From MGBC114844 sp910585855 (GTDB lineage: Bacteria > Bacillota > Clostridia > Lachnospirales > Lachnospiraceae), in the NCBI GenBank assembly GCA_965646165.1, contig CBFFYP010000072.1, forward strand, positions 1 to 23,709: a stretch of 23,709 nt of DNA, given 5' to 3'. The notes beneath the pieces are model-generated. The model saw only the letters and a list, made by a program, of their open reading frames with translations. It made no database searches and was not told the origin of the DNA. Below are positions 16,562-23,709 of this stretch, in pieces (within the stretch, counting starts at the first letter, position 1; each line of letters opens with the position of its first letter). The position numbers and the translations under genes are program-made.

Positions 16562-17293
16562 TCACTCTGTCAATCCATAATTTCTCTGATATTGTCTTCG
16601 CCTTCTGCGGCGGCTTCTGCGATGAAGCATTTCCTGATATAAAAGTACTTCAATCATATCACGCATCCAATCTGGCTGATTCTGCAAAGCAACTAAACAA
16701 TCTCTGCATGGTCTGCCGGGCGGACAAGAACATGGTCGCTTTGGCGGTCGTGGTGGAAAAAATCCCGGGCCTTGCGGTGGGCGTGGTGGTGGAAATCCCG
16801 GTCCTCCCTGCGGTGGGCGTGGCGGTGGAAATCCCGGTCCTCCCTGCGGTGGGCGTGGCGGCGGAAATCCCGGTCCTCCCTGCGGAAAATTCCAGCCCGA
16901 GCTTTGCAACGAATACCTTTGACAAGAAGTACATCCATCTATCGGCATCTGTTCTATTATTTCATTATTTACAGTCATTCCCTCCACCGTTGTATCACTA
17001 TCCGCTGTTTCTCTATCATCCTCCGCATAAAATCCTTCTTCCCCTTTTTTCTCCTGCATCTCCTTATAAATCCGATCACAAATATTTCGCATCATTAATT
17101 TATCAGGATACTCATCAAACATCATGCTTCCATCATATTCCAGTTTATCACATGCCTCTTCCACTTTTTCCTGAATTTCTTTTGCCATCTGAGGATACAT
17201 TCCCTTTATATAGTCCCAATCCTTTTCCTCTAGTGCTTCCCAATTCTCTTCTTGGTTCTGCATATTCGCTATATAAAACGGCTGGTATGCCAT
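16562..17293 (-). CDS. Pro/Gly-rich, Cys-containing protein, possible spore coat component
   Basis: The protein (243 residues from this start) has three parts. An acidic helical N-terminal domain (about 1-85) contains MYPQMAKEIQEKVEEACDKL and DGSMMFDEYPDKLMMRNICDRIY, a pattern I associate with uncharacterised clostridial proteins. A low-complexity middle has three perfect 12-residue units of the type GGPGFPPPRPPQ plus a shorter fourth, then a Cys cluster CSCPPGRPCRDC. A short helix and an Arg-rich tail (RRSRRRRRR) end it. There is no signal peptide. The in-frame TTG at 17323 was not used as start because GGAGGGTG lies eight bases before the ATG at 17293. A sigma-K-like promoter lies just upstream. 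A spore coat or exosporium role fits composition and promoter but is inference. Confidence 0.8.
   Translation of the reverse strand: MAYQPFYIANMQNQEENWEALEEKDWDYIKGMYPQMAKEIQEKVEEACDKLEYDGSMMFDEYPDKLMMRNICDRIYKEMQEKKGEEGFYAEDDRETADSDTTVEGMTVNNEIIEQMPIDGCTSCQRYSLQSSGWNFPQGGPGFPPPRPPQGGPGFPPPRPPQGGPGFPPPRPPQGPGFFPPRPPKRPCSCPPGRPCRDCLVALQNQPDWMRDMIEVLLYQEMLHRRSRRRRRRQYQRNYGLTE
16743..16883 (-). repeat. Coding 36-bp tandem repeats (3 full units plus a 33-bp variant)
   Basis: Units at 16776-16811, 16812-16847 and 16848-16883 differ at only two positions, both synonymous; a 33-bp diverged unit precedes them at 16743-16775. Each full unit encodes 12 residues of Gln-Gly-Gly-Pro-Gly-Phe and Pro-rich sequence. 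The locus is GC-rich compared with its surroundings. Near identity of the units suggests recent expansion, and copy number may vary between strains. Confidence 0.92.
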
Positions 17294-17334
17294 ACAAGCC
17301 TCACCCTCCATATAATATGACAATCTTTCATCTA

Positions 17335-17361
17335 TAATATATGCACAATTACAAAATACGT
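17335..17361 (-). promoter_or_regulatory. Sigma-K-like sporulation promoter
   Basis: On the minus strand AC (17361-17360) is followed after 16 bp by CATATATTA (17343-17335). This matches the Bacillus mother-cell sigma-K pattern AC-N16/17-CATAnnnTA; a sigma-E match is weaker. Transcription would start about 30 nt upstream of the ribosome site of the Pro/Gly-rich protein gene. The motif is short, so chance matches are possible. Confidence 0.4.
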
Positions 17362-17421
17362 TCCCAAGGTGGACGCTGGCGTATACAGCCGAAAACCCCT
17401 TTGCTGCAAAAAGTCTTATAG

Positions 17422-17459
17422 AAAAAAAGAAACAGTTACAATAACTGCTCCTTTTTTTA
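17422..17459 (-). terminator. Intrinsic terminator of the chemoreceptor gene
   Basis: CAGTTA and TAACTG form a six-pair core with a 3-base loop. The stem extends through G.U pairs and a long A-tract against T-tract, ending in TTTCTTTTTTT on the minus strand. It lies directly after the chemoreceptor stop. Confidence 0.85.
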
Positions 17460-17469
17460 AAGATTCTAT

Positions 17470-19485
17470 CTAAAATTTAAATCGTTCCACCTGTTCCTTT
17501 AACTGTGCTGCCTGAGCAGAAAGCTCCTCACTTGTAGCAGAAGACTGTTCTGCTGTAGCGGAATTTGCTTCTACAACAACGGAAATCTGTTCAATTCCCT
17601 TATTAATCTCTTCCATAGCAACTGCCTGCTGTTTTGAAGATTCCGATACGCCTTCAATAGAGCCTACAATTTCCTCAATTCCATTAATTACATCCATCAA
17701 CACAGAAACTGTATTTTCTACAATTCCATTTCCTGTTTTTACTTCAGATAATGCCGTACCTATTAATTTTCTTGTATCATCCACTGCTTTGGCACTTTCA
17801 TTCGCAAGCTGACCGATTTCACTTGCTACAACTGCAAATCCCCTTCCTGCTTCTCCTGCCCGTGCTGCTTCAATCGATGCATTCAATGCAAGTAAATTGG
17901 TCTGGGATGCAATATTTTCAATCGTTAAAATAATATTTTCAATTTCCTTCGATGCTGTACTAATTCGCTCCATTGCATTGGTGACTTCTTGCATACTCTT
18001 TGTACTATTCTGAGCAGATTTTTCAATCTGCATTGCTTCTTCACTTGCCTCTTCTGCTTCTTTTGCATTTTGTTCTACCTTTGTAGTAGTATCCGTAATT
18101 GTAGCTAGAAGTTCTTCCACTGCTCCTGCCTGATCAGTAGCTCCCTCTGCCAGACTTTGCGCCCCTTCTGCCATCTGATCACTTCCTGCAGATACTTGAT
18201 CCGCTGCCTCCCGAATCGATAACAATGCTTCACTTAAAGCATTTTTAATTCTTTGCATAGAATCCAAAATCTCTGCAAAATCCCCTACATAATGCTGCTT
18301 TGCTTTGCTGTGAATAGAAAAATCTCCATCTGCCATACTAGAAAGCAAATATTTAATATCTTCAATAATTGCTTTTAATCCATCTACAATACCCTTTGTC
18401 GCACTTGCTAATATAGCCGTTTCATCCTTTGTATCAATTTCTGGTATTTCTGTCTGTAAATCACCTTCCAATACTTGATTTAACCGTTCTGCACAAAGGC
18501 GAATCGGCTCTCCAATTGTTTTTCCAGTTTTAATCGCAATCGAAGAAGCAACTGCAATAAAAGCAATTACCATTACAATCATTGCAAGCATACTAAAGAG
18601 AAGCCTTCCAAAAAAATCCATAACTGGTGCATTTACAGCAATGCTCCATCCATCCGAATTATTAATCGGACAATAGGAAAGCATCTTTGTTGTTCCTTTA
18701 TAAGTGTAAACCCCAAAACCAGATCCTCCGGCAATCATTTTCTCTTCTAAACTGGCAATCTTTTTTAAAGAAGAATCTGTTTTTGCATCCTGAATCGTAT
18801 TTTCTGCAATCTCCACCCGTTCAATTAAAGTATGTGCAATTGTCGTACCTTCTTTATTCAAAATATAAGCATTTGAATTTTTACTAACCTCGATATTTTT
18901 CGCAATATCATTTAACATATCCAATGGCAAAACAACCATAATTACACCAGTAATCGTTGTATTCGGCAAACCGTCTTTCCATACAGGCGCAGATGCATAT
19001 AATCGAACCTGTCCATCTGTTGCAGATACAGTAGGTTCAGAAAAGTAAACCTCTCCTTGAATTGCACGTTTAAAAAAATCTCTGTCACTAAAATCTGTAT
19101 TGTCAATTTCTGCAATACCTTGTGGATTAATCAGCCTTCCACGAATAAAACCATATGTTTCTACCCTTTGCTCTATAATCTCCTGTTTTTCCTCAATCGA
19201 ATAGAGATTATTGGAAAACTGGGAAATACATCCCAATTCTTCTACGATATTTTTATAAGATGTAATCTCCCATTCCACTCTGGCTGCTGCAAGCTGCGAA
19301 ACCTCAGTCATCACTGTTTTTAACATACTAAATGTACTGTAAAAATTCAAAATACATGCTACTGCACCTAACAGTACCATTGCAATCGTAACAACCTGTA
19401 CCATTGTAAACTGAATTTTTTTCTGAATAGAGTCTGCATGTTTCACATTAAAAGAAAACTTTTTTCCCGTCTTACTCTTTTGCAT
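17470..19485 (-). CDS. Methyl-accepting chemotaxis protein with Cache sensor
   Basis: This 671-residue transmembrane chemoreceptor would control CheA activity in response to an external ligand. Order of parts: short basic cytosolic start; membrane helix about 27-51; extracellular sensor about 52-290 with the double-Cache pattern (ARVEWEITSYKNIVEEL, DRDFFKRAIQGEVYFSEP, LPLDMLNDI); second membrane helix about 294-318; HAMP about 319-370; a second HAMP-like segment about 372-420 (ADGDFSIHSKA, YVGDF); and the signalling hairpin with tip around ENIASQTNLLALNASIEAARAGEAGRGFAVVA at about 523-554. The C-terminus lacks a CheR-binding pentapeptide. The ATG has AGGGAG upstream. It is a single-gene unit with its own promoter and terminator. 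The ligand is unknown; amino acids are common for this sensor type. Confidence 0.94.
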   Translation of the reverse strand: MQKSKTGKKFSFNVKHADSIQKKIQFTMVQVVTIAMVLLGAVACILNFYSTFSMLKTVMTEVSQLAAARVEWEITSYKNIVEELGCISQFSNNLYSIEEKQEIIEQRVETYGFIRGRLINPQGIAEIDNTDFSDRDFFKRAIQGEVYFSEPTVSATDGQVRLYASAPVWKDGLPNTTITGVIMVVLPLDMLNDIAKNIEVSKNSNAYILNKEGTTIAHTLIERVEIAENTIQDAKTDSSLKKIASLEEKMIAGGSGFGVYTYKGTTKMLSYCPINNSDGWSIAVNAPVMDFFGRLLFSMLAMIVMVIAFIAVASSIAIKTGKTIGEPIRLCAERLNQVLEGDLQTEIPEIDTKDETAILASATKGIVDGLKAIIEDIKYLLSSMADGDFSIHSKAKQHYVGDFAEILDSMQRIKNALSEALLSIREAADQVSAGSDQMAEGAQSLAEGATDQAGAVEELLATITDTTTKVEQNAKEAEEASEEAMQIEKSAQNSTKSMQEVTNAMERISTASKEIENIILTIENIASQTNLLALNASIEAARAGEAGRGFAVVASEIGQLANESAKAVDDTRKLIGTALSEVKTGNGIVENTVSVLMDVINGIEEIVGSIEGVSESSKQQAVAMEEINKGIEQISVVVEANSATAEQSSATSEELSAQAAQLKEQVERFKF

Positions 19486-19521
19486 AACAGTTACTCCCTT
19501 ACTCTTTATTTTATTTTTTTT

Positions 19522-19550
19522 ATCGTACTACTATGCAGGCATTTTGTCAA
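19522..19550 (-). promoter_or_regulatory. Promoter of the chemoreceptor gene
   Basis: On the minus strand TTGACA (19550-19545) is followed after exactly 17 bp by TACGAT (19527-19522), a good sigma-A match. The overlapping CGATAA also resembles the end of a flagellar sigma-D -10 box, but no good sigma-D -35 (TAAA) is seen at the right place. In the rest of 19486-19794 I see only AT-rich sequence and the weak hairpin at 19686. Confidence 0.6.
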
Positions 19551-19685
19551 TAATCATCCATCCAACAAAAATCCATTTTTTATCTTTCTATCTTTTATTA
19601 TCTCTATATTTTTCTGTTTCTTTCACTTAATCCATAAACCTAAATCCCTCCACAAAATAAAAGGAGGTCGCTAAAAAACAATATT

Positions 19686-19731
19686 ATCTAAACATAAATA
19701 TATACTCCTTTTTTATGTATATAATTTAGAT
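19686..19731 (-). terminator. Weak AT-rich hairpin after the restriction cassette, possible terminator
   Basis: ATCTAAA and TTTAGAT pair at the base of a hairpin continued by ATATA against TATAT with an asymmetric bulge. On the minus strand it is followed by AATATTGTTTTTT. It lies 64 bp after the restriction enzyme stop. The stem is almost entirely A-T, so termination is uncertain. Confidence 0.35.
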
Positions 19732-19794
19732 TTAAATAAATTATAACTGAACATCTATACTTTCAAAATTTAACAGTTTTTAACTTTTCTAATG

Positions 19795-21474
19795 CTATAG
19801 CCAATTTAACACCTTATCTTTAACTTTTGTATACCACTCATTTTCATCTTGTGCTGATTTTGCTTGTTCCAATGAATATTCAAAAATTGCTTTTACCTGT
19901 TTTGAATTAGGTATGTACCCTGCTCTATATGATTGTTCAACCATATTAATAAATACATCTAACTCTAAAGGAACTATAATTGACTGTCCACCATAAAATG
20001 CAATATTCATAGTATGTAATGCATAAAAATATGCTATACAAGATTCATTAATTTTCGGAGCTATAAACAAGCAAAATGCATCTTTTCCTGTTTCCTTCTT
20101 TAATTTAGCCAAATGCCTAGACACCGATTCTCCTTCCATCTCATATTGCTTTTGCCCCAATTGCATTGTTACTTCCACAGCCAATCCGAAATCACCATAA
20201 TCGCAAATAATATCTGCCATATTTCCTTGTGCCGTTGACATCGGTTGTCCTTTATCATCTAACTTTAAATTTGCTTTTATTTCACCTCCATCTAACATTG
20301 TCATTGCTCGCCATGTATTCCACTCTAGCATAAGTGGAGCATCATACAATGAATTTGACTTAATATCAGCAAACATTACCATAATATCATCATATTCTTT
20401 ATATTCCTTTAAATTTTTCATTTGTCGTTCAAGAATTGCTGCCTTTCTGTTTTGGATCGCTTCATCTAACTCGTCTTTTAACTGCTCTATTGTTTTTCCT
20501 GTTAAATCTTCTTCTCCACCTAGAATTTCAGAAACTTGTTTTAACAACCGTGTTTTATCATCTGAGTACAATATCGGCAGTGATGGATCAAATAAATATT
20601 CCTTATATCTTTCCTCATCATCTATATACAGAGGTTTTCTATCTACATTATTCAATATAAATTCAACTTCTTTTTTCTTTTCAGACATTATTGAAAGAGA
20701 GTGTCCTCTCTGGGAAATTTCAACCATACCTGTTGCTCTTAAATATCTGAAACATGCATCTGTATAATCACGCAAATTACTAGATTTCGTTTTTACAAAC
20801 TTATCCAAAGATGTATCTTTCGACTCTCTCGTTTGTGTATTTCCTCCAACTATATCACTCTGGTATATTTTTTCTACTTCTTTTCGTAAATACTCTCCTC
20901 TAAACATCTTATAACTCACTTTTGCATATGCCCTCATTCTTCTAAACCGCTCAATTTCTGCTATAATCTCATCAAATTTTAAATAATGTGTTAATTGCAT
21001 ACCAAATATCATTAATTCATCAAAACTCACTGTTCCTAATTCATAAATCAATCTTAATATTTCCAAATATGGTTTAACTCCAAATATTCCTTCAAACTGT
21101 TCCGGCTCTTTGTGATAAGGAGAAGGCAATTGAAATTTCAGTAATTGTCGCAACAACACTTCTTCCGTTCTTTTCCCACTAATAAAACGTAGACCCGGCT
21201 CTGTCAAACTTATCGTTGGTTTTAAATCAACAAATCCTAATGCTTTTGGAGCACGATTAATACGATCTCTAGCACTAAACGCCATTTCTTTTACTGAGCC
21301 TTCTCCTTGAAAATCCTTTCCTTCAGCCAATTTTTTAATAAATTCAATTTGTATATCTGTATTCCACACCTTACCTTCAAAATATTTTTTTAAAACTTCT
21401 ATTTCAGGAATCATTTTAAATGGAGTTCTAGGTGATGTTGTAAAAAATAATGTTCTACTTTTTAAATATGCCAT
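19795..21474 (-). CDS. AlwI-family type II restriction endonuclease
   Basis: The protein (559 residues from this start) matches what I know of the AlwI family (PF09491-type): an N-terminal FTTSPRTPFKMIPEI, AFSARDRINRAPKALGFVDLKP, and LLRQLLKFQLPSPYH. AlwI cuts next to asymmetric GGATC. In the C-terminal half, E384, D421, E434 and E447 (this numbering) are spaced 37, 13 and 13 apart. This closely parallels, from memory, the catalytic set of the related nicking enzyme Nt.BspD6I. The Lys of a classic PD-(D/E)xK site is replaced (VEVT). A TTG at 21486 is in frame, but the ATG at 21474 has GGGAG five bases upstream. It starts 13 bp after the methylase stop, forming a two-gene cassette. Specificity is inferred, not proven. 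Confidence 0.88.
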   Translation of the reverse strand: MAYLKSRTLFFTTSPRTPFKMIPEIEVLKKYFEGKVWNTDIQIEFIKKLAEGKDFQGEGSVKEMAFSARDRINRAPKALGFVDLKPTISLTEPGLRFISGKRTEEVLLRQLLKFQLPSPYHKEPEQFEGIFGVKPYLEILRLIYELGTVSFDELMIFGMQLTHYLKFDEIIAEIERFRRMRAYAKVSYKMFRGEYLRKEVEKIYQSDIVGGNTQTRESKDTSLDKFVKTKSSNLRDYTDACFRYLRATGMVEISQRGHSLSIMSEKKKEVEFILNNVDRKPLYIDDEERYKEYLFDPSLPILYSDDKTRLLKQVSEILGGEEDLTGKTIEQLKDELDEAIQNRKAAILERQMKNLKEYKEYDDIMVMFADIKSNSLYDAPLMLEWNTWRAMTMLDGGEIKANLKLDDKGQPMSTAQGNMADIICDYGDFGLAVEVTMQLGQKQYEMEGESVSRHLAKLKKETGKDAFCLFIAPKINESCIAYFYALHTMNIAFYGGQSIIVPLELDVFINMVEQSYRAGYIPNSKQVKAIFEYSLEQAKSAQDENEWYTKVKDKVLNWL

Positions 21475-21487
21475 ATATACTCCCAAT

Positions 21488-22339
21488 CTAATAGTTTGTC
21501 ACTATAATATGTTTTGCATCTGCTTTAAATCGATTTCTTATATTAACTGCATACGATTTATCATATTCCTCAACAATATATTTACTATATAACTCTTCTG
21601 TTAATGATGTCTTACCAATAACCAATAAAGCTTTACAATGAAGATTTACAAAATCATTTGCTAACCTCCTATGTTCTTCTTCTCCAAATCCATCTTTATA
21701 ATTTTCATTTCCGTAATCACTAAACACACAGTCATAAGGCGGATCTAAAAAAATAAAATCATTATCCTTAGCCATTTCAAAAATTTTTGAATAATCATAA
21801 TTATAAATATCTGTTCGTTTTAATAATTCGTAATGTTCACTTGTTATAAGTTTTGTATTGAAATTTTTGTATCTACCAAATGGAACATTATATTCTCCGT
21901 TTGCATTATATCTGATCATTCCCGAATACGCTGTTTTATTGATAAAAAAATAAATAACAGAATCTAAATATTCTGTATCAATTTTATGATTAAAAGCATC
22001 TCTCATCAAATAGTATAGTGATTCATTTCTATTTTCAATATGAACTTCTGGATTTTCTAATTTCAGTGTTTCATATAATCGCTGATTTTCTTCATACTCT
22101 TTTTGTAACTTATCCAACTGAACTCTTATCTCTGGATACTTTTCTTGCATTTCTTTATAAAATCCATACAACTTGCTATTTATATCATTTATAATTGCTT
22201 TTTCTGGCTGAAGATAAAAATACAAAGCTCCTCCACCAAAAAAAGGTTCTATATATCTTGAATATTTCTTTGGAATATTTTTTATAAAGTGTGCTATCTC
22301 TTTCGATTTTCCACCTCTATACTTAATCATTGGATTCAT
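21488..22339 (-). CDS. Dam-type adenine-N6 DNA methyltransferase (D12 class)
   Basis: This 283-residue enzyme should methylate adenine in DNA and protect the host from the neighbouring restriction enzyme. Typical D12-class features are present: YRGGKSKE near the N-terminus, SAM-binding EPFFGGGALY (31-40), an NDIN acidic box, FINKTAYSGMIRYN with GEYNVPFGRY (about 131-156, as in Dam proteins), and catalytic DPPY (199-202). GGATC contains the palindrome GATC, so one GATC methylase would modify both strands of the target. The ATG has GGAGGAGG seven bases upstream. A TATAAT lies on the minus strand about 50 bp upstream, but no clear -35 box. Both cassette genes look more AT-rich than their neighbours, which fits horizontal gain. 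Confidence 0.93.
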   Translation of the reverse strand: MNPMIKYRGGKSKEIAHFIKNIPKKYSRYIEPFFGGGALYFYLQPEKAIINDINSKLYGFYKEMQEKYPEIRVQLDKLQKEYEENQRLYETLKLENPEVHIENRNESLYYLMRDAFNHKIDTEYLDSVIYFFINKTAYSGMIRYNANGEYNVPFGRYKNFNTKLITSEHYELLKRTDIYNYDYSKIFEMAKDNDFIFLDPPYDCVFSDYGNENYKDGFGEEEHRRLANDFVNLHCKALLVIGKTSLTEELYSKYIVEEYDKSYAVNIRNRFKADAKHIIVTNY

Positions 22340-22504
22340 AAAACATCCTCCTCCAAATATATAAATTACATCCTATTATATTTTACTATAATTTAATTAT
22401 TTTTTCTATGTGAAATACATATTTTTTATAAATTCTGCATGGCTGAACTGTAACTAAATTCTTTCCGTCATCACAAACTGTTTCATAAAATCATTAAGCA
22501 AAAA

Positions 22505-22536
22505 AGGACATTCTCAGATTTCTCTAAAAATGTCCT
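22505..22536 (-). terminator. Intrinsic terminator of rplM-rpsI
   Basis: AGGACATT and AATGTCCT form a perfect 8-bp stem; AGA and TCT can pair within the 16-base loop. On the minus strand the stem runs straight into a T-tract. It ends the ribosomal operon and separates it from the methylase gene. Confidence 0.82.
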
Positions 22537-22579
22537 ATCTCTCTATTGTATACTTCTATACCTTTCCACTATTCAAAGA

Positions 22580-22972
22580 TTATCTCTTACTAAACTGTGG
22601 TGCACGACGAGCTGCCTTTAAACCATACTTCTTTCTTTCCTTCATTCTTGGATCTCTGGTTAAAAATCCTGCCTTCTTTAAAACCGGGCGATAATCTGCA
22701 TCTGCCTGAAGCAATGCTCTAGAAGCTCCATGACGAATTGCTCCTGCCTGTCCGGTTACTCCGCCGCCACGAACGGTAACAATCATATCAAACTTATCTT
22801 CTGTTTCTGTTAAAACCAAAGGCTGACGAACGATTACCTTTAATGTTTCCAAACCAAAATATTCGTCAATATTTCTCTTATTTATCGTAATGTTCCCTTT
22901 GCCGGGTACTAAATATACTCTTGCAATACTTTTCTTTCTTCTGCCTGTCCCATAAAATTTTGCACTTGCCAC
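22580..22972 (-). CDS. rpsI: Small ribosomal subunit protein uS9
   Basis: Ribosomal protein S9 (130 residues) sits in the 30S head, where its C-terminal tail reaches the P-site tRNA. The family pattern is clear: FYGTGRRKKSIARVYLVPGKG, DEYFG, VTVRGGGVTGQAGAIRHGASRAL, RDPRMKERKKYGLKAARRAPQFSKR. The final Lys-Arg is conserved. It starts with GTG, with AAGGAGG eight bases upstream, and lies 22 bp after rplM. The last gene before the operon terminator. Confidence 0.98.
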   Translation of the reverse strand: MASAKFYGTGRRKKSIARVYLVPGKGNITINKRNIDEYFGLETLKVIVRQPLVLTETEDKFDMIVTVRGGGVTGQAGAIRHGASRALLQADADYRPVLKKAGFLTRDPRMKERKKYGLKAARRAPQFSKR

Positions 22973-22994
22973 TGTAATTTCCTCCTTTCTGCTA

Positions 22995-23423
22995 CTAGAA
23001 TGTCAATACTTCTGGCTTCTGAGCCTGCTGCTTATGCTCTGGTCCAGCATATACATGAAGTTTTGTATACATCTGTCTTCCTAAAGGTCCTTTTGGAAGC
23101 ATACCCTTTACTGCAAGTTCAATTACTCTTTCCGGCTTCTTTGCTAACATCTCTCTTAAAGTAGTTTCCTTCATTCCGCCAACATATTCCGAATGATGAT
23201 AATAAATCTTTTGATCCAGTTTCTTTCCTGTTACCTTAATCTTTTCTGCATTTACAACAATTACATAATCACCGGTATCAATATATGGTGTAAAAGTAGG
23301 CTTATTCTTTCCTCTCAAAATCTTAGCGATTTCAGAGGATAAACGACCTAATGTATATCCTGTAGCATCCACTACATACCATTTTCTCTCAACATTTGCC
23401 GCACTGGCCATATAACTCTTCAT
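22995..23423 (-). CDS. rplM: Large ribosomal subunit protein uL13
   Basis: Ribosomal protein L13 (142 residues) is an early assembly protein of the 50S subunit. Conserved segments are KWYVVDATGYTLGRLSSEIAKILRGK, TFTPYIDTGDYVIVVNAEKI, and the GMLPKGPLGRQMYTKLHVYAGPEH signature. The ATG has AAGGAGG six bases upstream; a second ATG four codons in lacks as good a site. First gene of the rplM-rpsI operon, with a consensus promoter and a structured leader that may mediate feedback by L13. Confidence 0.98.
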   Translation of the reverse strand: MKSYMASAANVERKWYVVDATGYTLGRLSSEIAKILRGKNKPTFTPYIDTGDYVIVVNAEKIKVTGKKLDQKIYYHHSEYVGGMKETTLREMLAKKPERVIELAVKGMLPKGPLGRQMYTKLHVYAGPEHKQQAQKPEVLTF

Positions 23424-23461
23424 GGGTTTCCTCCTTAAGATTATTTCAAAATCAACTCAAC

Positions 23462-23514
23462 AATGTATATAACATACTTCTCCGGGGCTTTCGTTCAAGT
23501 ATTTATACCGCATT
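23462..23514 (-). promoter_or_regulatory. Structured rplM leader, L13-leader-like
   Basis: Between the promoter and the rplM ribosome site the RNA can form a long interrupted hairpin. AATG pairs with CATT at the base, GTATA with TATA(C) in the middle, and ATACTT with AAGTAT at the top. The stem encloses the loop GAACGAAAGCCCCGGAG. Position and form fit the Firmicutes L13 leader, an autoregulatory element; I could not align it to the covariance model. Confidence 0.5.
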
Positions 23515-23529
23515 ACGTCACATTTGATA

Positions 23530-23558
23530 ATTATATAATACTCAGCCGTGTGTGTCAA
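23530..23558 (-). promoter_or_regulatory. Consensus sigma-A promoter of rplM-rpsI
   Basis: A perfect TTGACA (23558-23553) and a perfect TATAAT (23535-23530) are separated by exactly 17 bp on the minus strand. Transcription should start near 23523. It is the strongest promoter in the window, as expected for ribosomal proteins. Confidence 0.88.
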
Positions 23559-23605
23559 TCATTTTTTTCCAATTCTCAATAAGTCTTTTGGAATTTGATA
23601 ACAGA

Positions 23606-23709
23606 TGGAGGACGCCAGAGGACGCCAAATTCGAAAACGGTGGGCAGCCTGCTGTTCCGGCTTCCAAAAAGCAAGAAGTTCTAAGACTTCTGCCTTTTCC
23701 TTTCTCCAA
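23606..23709 (-). repeat. Interspersed long-hairpin element, copy 5 (cut by window edge)
   Basis: Only the 3' arm of the element is inside the window. It matches copy 3 over GGACGCCA, TTCGAAAACGG-GGGCAGCCTGC, TGTTCCG-CTCC-AAAAAGC and AAGAAGTTCTAAGACTTCTG. The outer edge has a tandem duplication of GAGGACGCCA (about 23608-23627). It begins about 48 bp upstream of the rplM -35 box in the same relative orientation as the other copies. Confidence 0.8.

Noticed and set aside
16708..17337. Open frames in several phases, including 209 codons on the plus strand, over the Pro/Gly-rich gene
   Set aside because: Tandem repeats of a length divisible by three keep several phases open by chance. Only the minus-strand frame has a good ribosome site, promoter and terminator.

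Overview
The window looks like chromosomal DNA of a low-GC, spore-forming, motile clostridium, most likely a gut Lachnospiraceae. I infer this from the paired glgC/glgD genes, spoVG, the pth-mfd pair, strong AGGAGG-type ribosome binding sites and sigma-A style promoters. Nearly every gene is on the minus strand. The one exception I support is a 35-residue membrane peptide on the plus strand at 9495-9602. I saw no rRNA or tRNA gene.

Layout from left to right. guaA (GMP synthase) has its own terminator and promoter. A 928-bp gene-free stretch follows with one full and one half copy of an interspersed dyad element. Next is a unit read pth, then mfd, then a serine hydrolase. A second gene-poor stretch (about 7935-9494) holds two more element copies in opposite orientation around a small CRISPR-like cluster. 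Then come the plus-strand peptide, a bidirectional terminator, and the glycogen genes glgC and glgD with spoVG. They are followed by a large membrane-anchored protein of unknown role, an SAM-dependent methyltransferase, a Pro/Gly-rich protein with a sporulation-type promoter, and a chemoreceptor. An AlwI-like restriction enzyme with a Dam-type adenine methylase forms an AT-rich cassette. The rplM-rpsI ribosomal operon comes last, with a fifth element copy running off the right edge.

The most unusual content is the interspersed element (about 350 bp): full copies at 1905-2244, 8071-8421 and 8995-9343, a half copy at 2307-2424, and an edge copy from 23606. Each full copy is a long imperfect inverted repeat that can fold into one hairpin around a conserved core. 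Three observations suggest a structured RNA rather than a plain DNA transposon end. (1) Arm sequences differ between copies but stay complementary within a copy. (2) An internal hairpin shows compensatory changes. (3) Seven near-complementary mismatches I found are all G.U on one strand and C.A on the other. That choice of strand makes each of the four copies with a 3' end read in the same direction as the next gene, ending about 45-85 bp upstream of that gene's -35 box. I do not recognise the family.

The other genes are mostly core functions: purine synthesis, transcription-coupled repair, peptidyl-tRNA recycling, glycogen precursor synthesis, chemotaxis and ribosomal proteins. Functions rest on motifs and remembered family signatures; no database search was run.
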